NCBI GenBank assembly: GCA_964443025.1
Contig: CAYUEL010000121.1
Location: 1 to 5,990, forward strand
Direction: 5' to 3'
DNA length: 5,990 nucleotides
From: JAJFKJ01 sp964443025
GTDB lineage: Bacteria > Pseudomonadota > Gammaproteobacteria > JABCZS01
Shown here: positions 5,952-5,990 of the stretch, in pieces
Layout of the letters: every line of letters starts with the position of its first letter
How positions within the stretch are numbered: the first letter of the stretch is position 1
Position numbers and translations under genes: made by a program
Notes under the pieces: model-generated
What the model was told of the DNA's origin: nothing
Databases searched by the model: none
The model's input: only the letters and a program-made list of their open reading frames with translations

Positions 5952-5977
5952 CAAGTAGTATCATATTATGATACTAT
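5949..5977 (+). promoter_or_regulatory. Perfect 21-bp palindrome overlapping a possible promoter (operator-like)
   Basis: TAGTATCATA (5956-5965), a central T (5966) and TATGATACTA (5967-5976) form a perfect palindrome. It overlaps the spacer and -10 of a weak promoter: TTGCAA (5949-5954; 4 of 6), a 17-base spacer, TACTAT (5972-5977; 4 of 6). An operator inside a promoter is typical of autoregulated genes, including antitoxins and small repressors. The gene it would serve lies beyond the window, so the role is unproven. Confidence 0.4.
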
Positions 5978-5990
5978 TAGAACATAGTTA

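Overview
The window looks like a chromosomal segment of an AT-rich gammaproteobacterium. The polyamine transporter proteins align closely, from memory, with Escherichia coli PotF, PotG, PotH and PotI, and the gene order is the same (binding protein, ATPase, permease, permease). PurE is of the ordinary bacterial class I type. A leucine-rich-repeat (LRR) protein of ribonuclease-inhibitor type, ending in a eukaryotic-style prenylation motif, suggests a host-associated lineage such as the Legionellales. That placement is inference, not something the sequence proves.

Layout. Positions 1-416 (minus strand) hold most of purE, which runs off the left edge. Positions 417-629 are a divergent intergenic region with a good sigma-70 promoter candidate for each direction. 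Positions 630-4501 (plus strand) are a tightly packed four-gene operon, potF-potG-potH-potI. The genes overlap or nearly touch at every junction, so translation is probably coupled. Positions 4502-4783 carry no gene. They hold a 9-bp hairpin just after potI, a long two-tier inverted repeat, and a promoter with a perfect TTGACA -35 box. Positions 4784-5830 (plus strand) encode a 348-residue LRR protein with at least eight 28-residue repeats, a flexible basic tail and the last four residues CTIS. Positions 5831-5990 carry no convincing gene. They hold a 10-bp inverted repeat with arms about 100 bp apart and a perfect 21-bp palindrome that overlaps a possible promoter for a gene beyond the right edge.

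How the genes work together. PotF would capture a polyamine in the periplasm. PotH and PotI form the inner-membrane channel, and PotG supplies ATP hydrolysis. PurE belongs to de novo purine synthesis and is transcribed away from the transporter. The LRR gene has its own promoter and reads as an independent accessory gene.

The most interesting signal is the LRR protein. It has no signal peptide or membrane segment and pairs a protein-interaction solenoid with a C-terminal CaaX box. That makes it a candidate secreted effector that a host farnesyltransferase could anchor to membranes. Secondary points are two substitutions in the expected polyamine pocket of PotF, an A10 homopolymer inside purE, and the unexplained repeats and palindrome in the two gene-free stretches.
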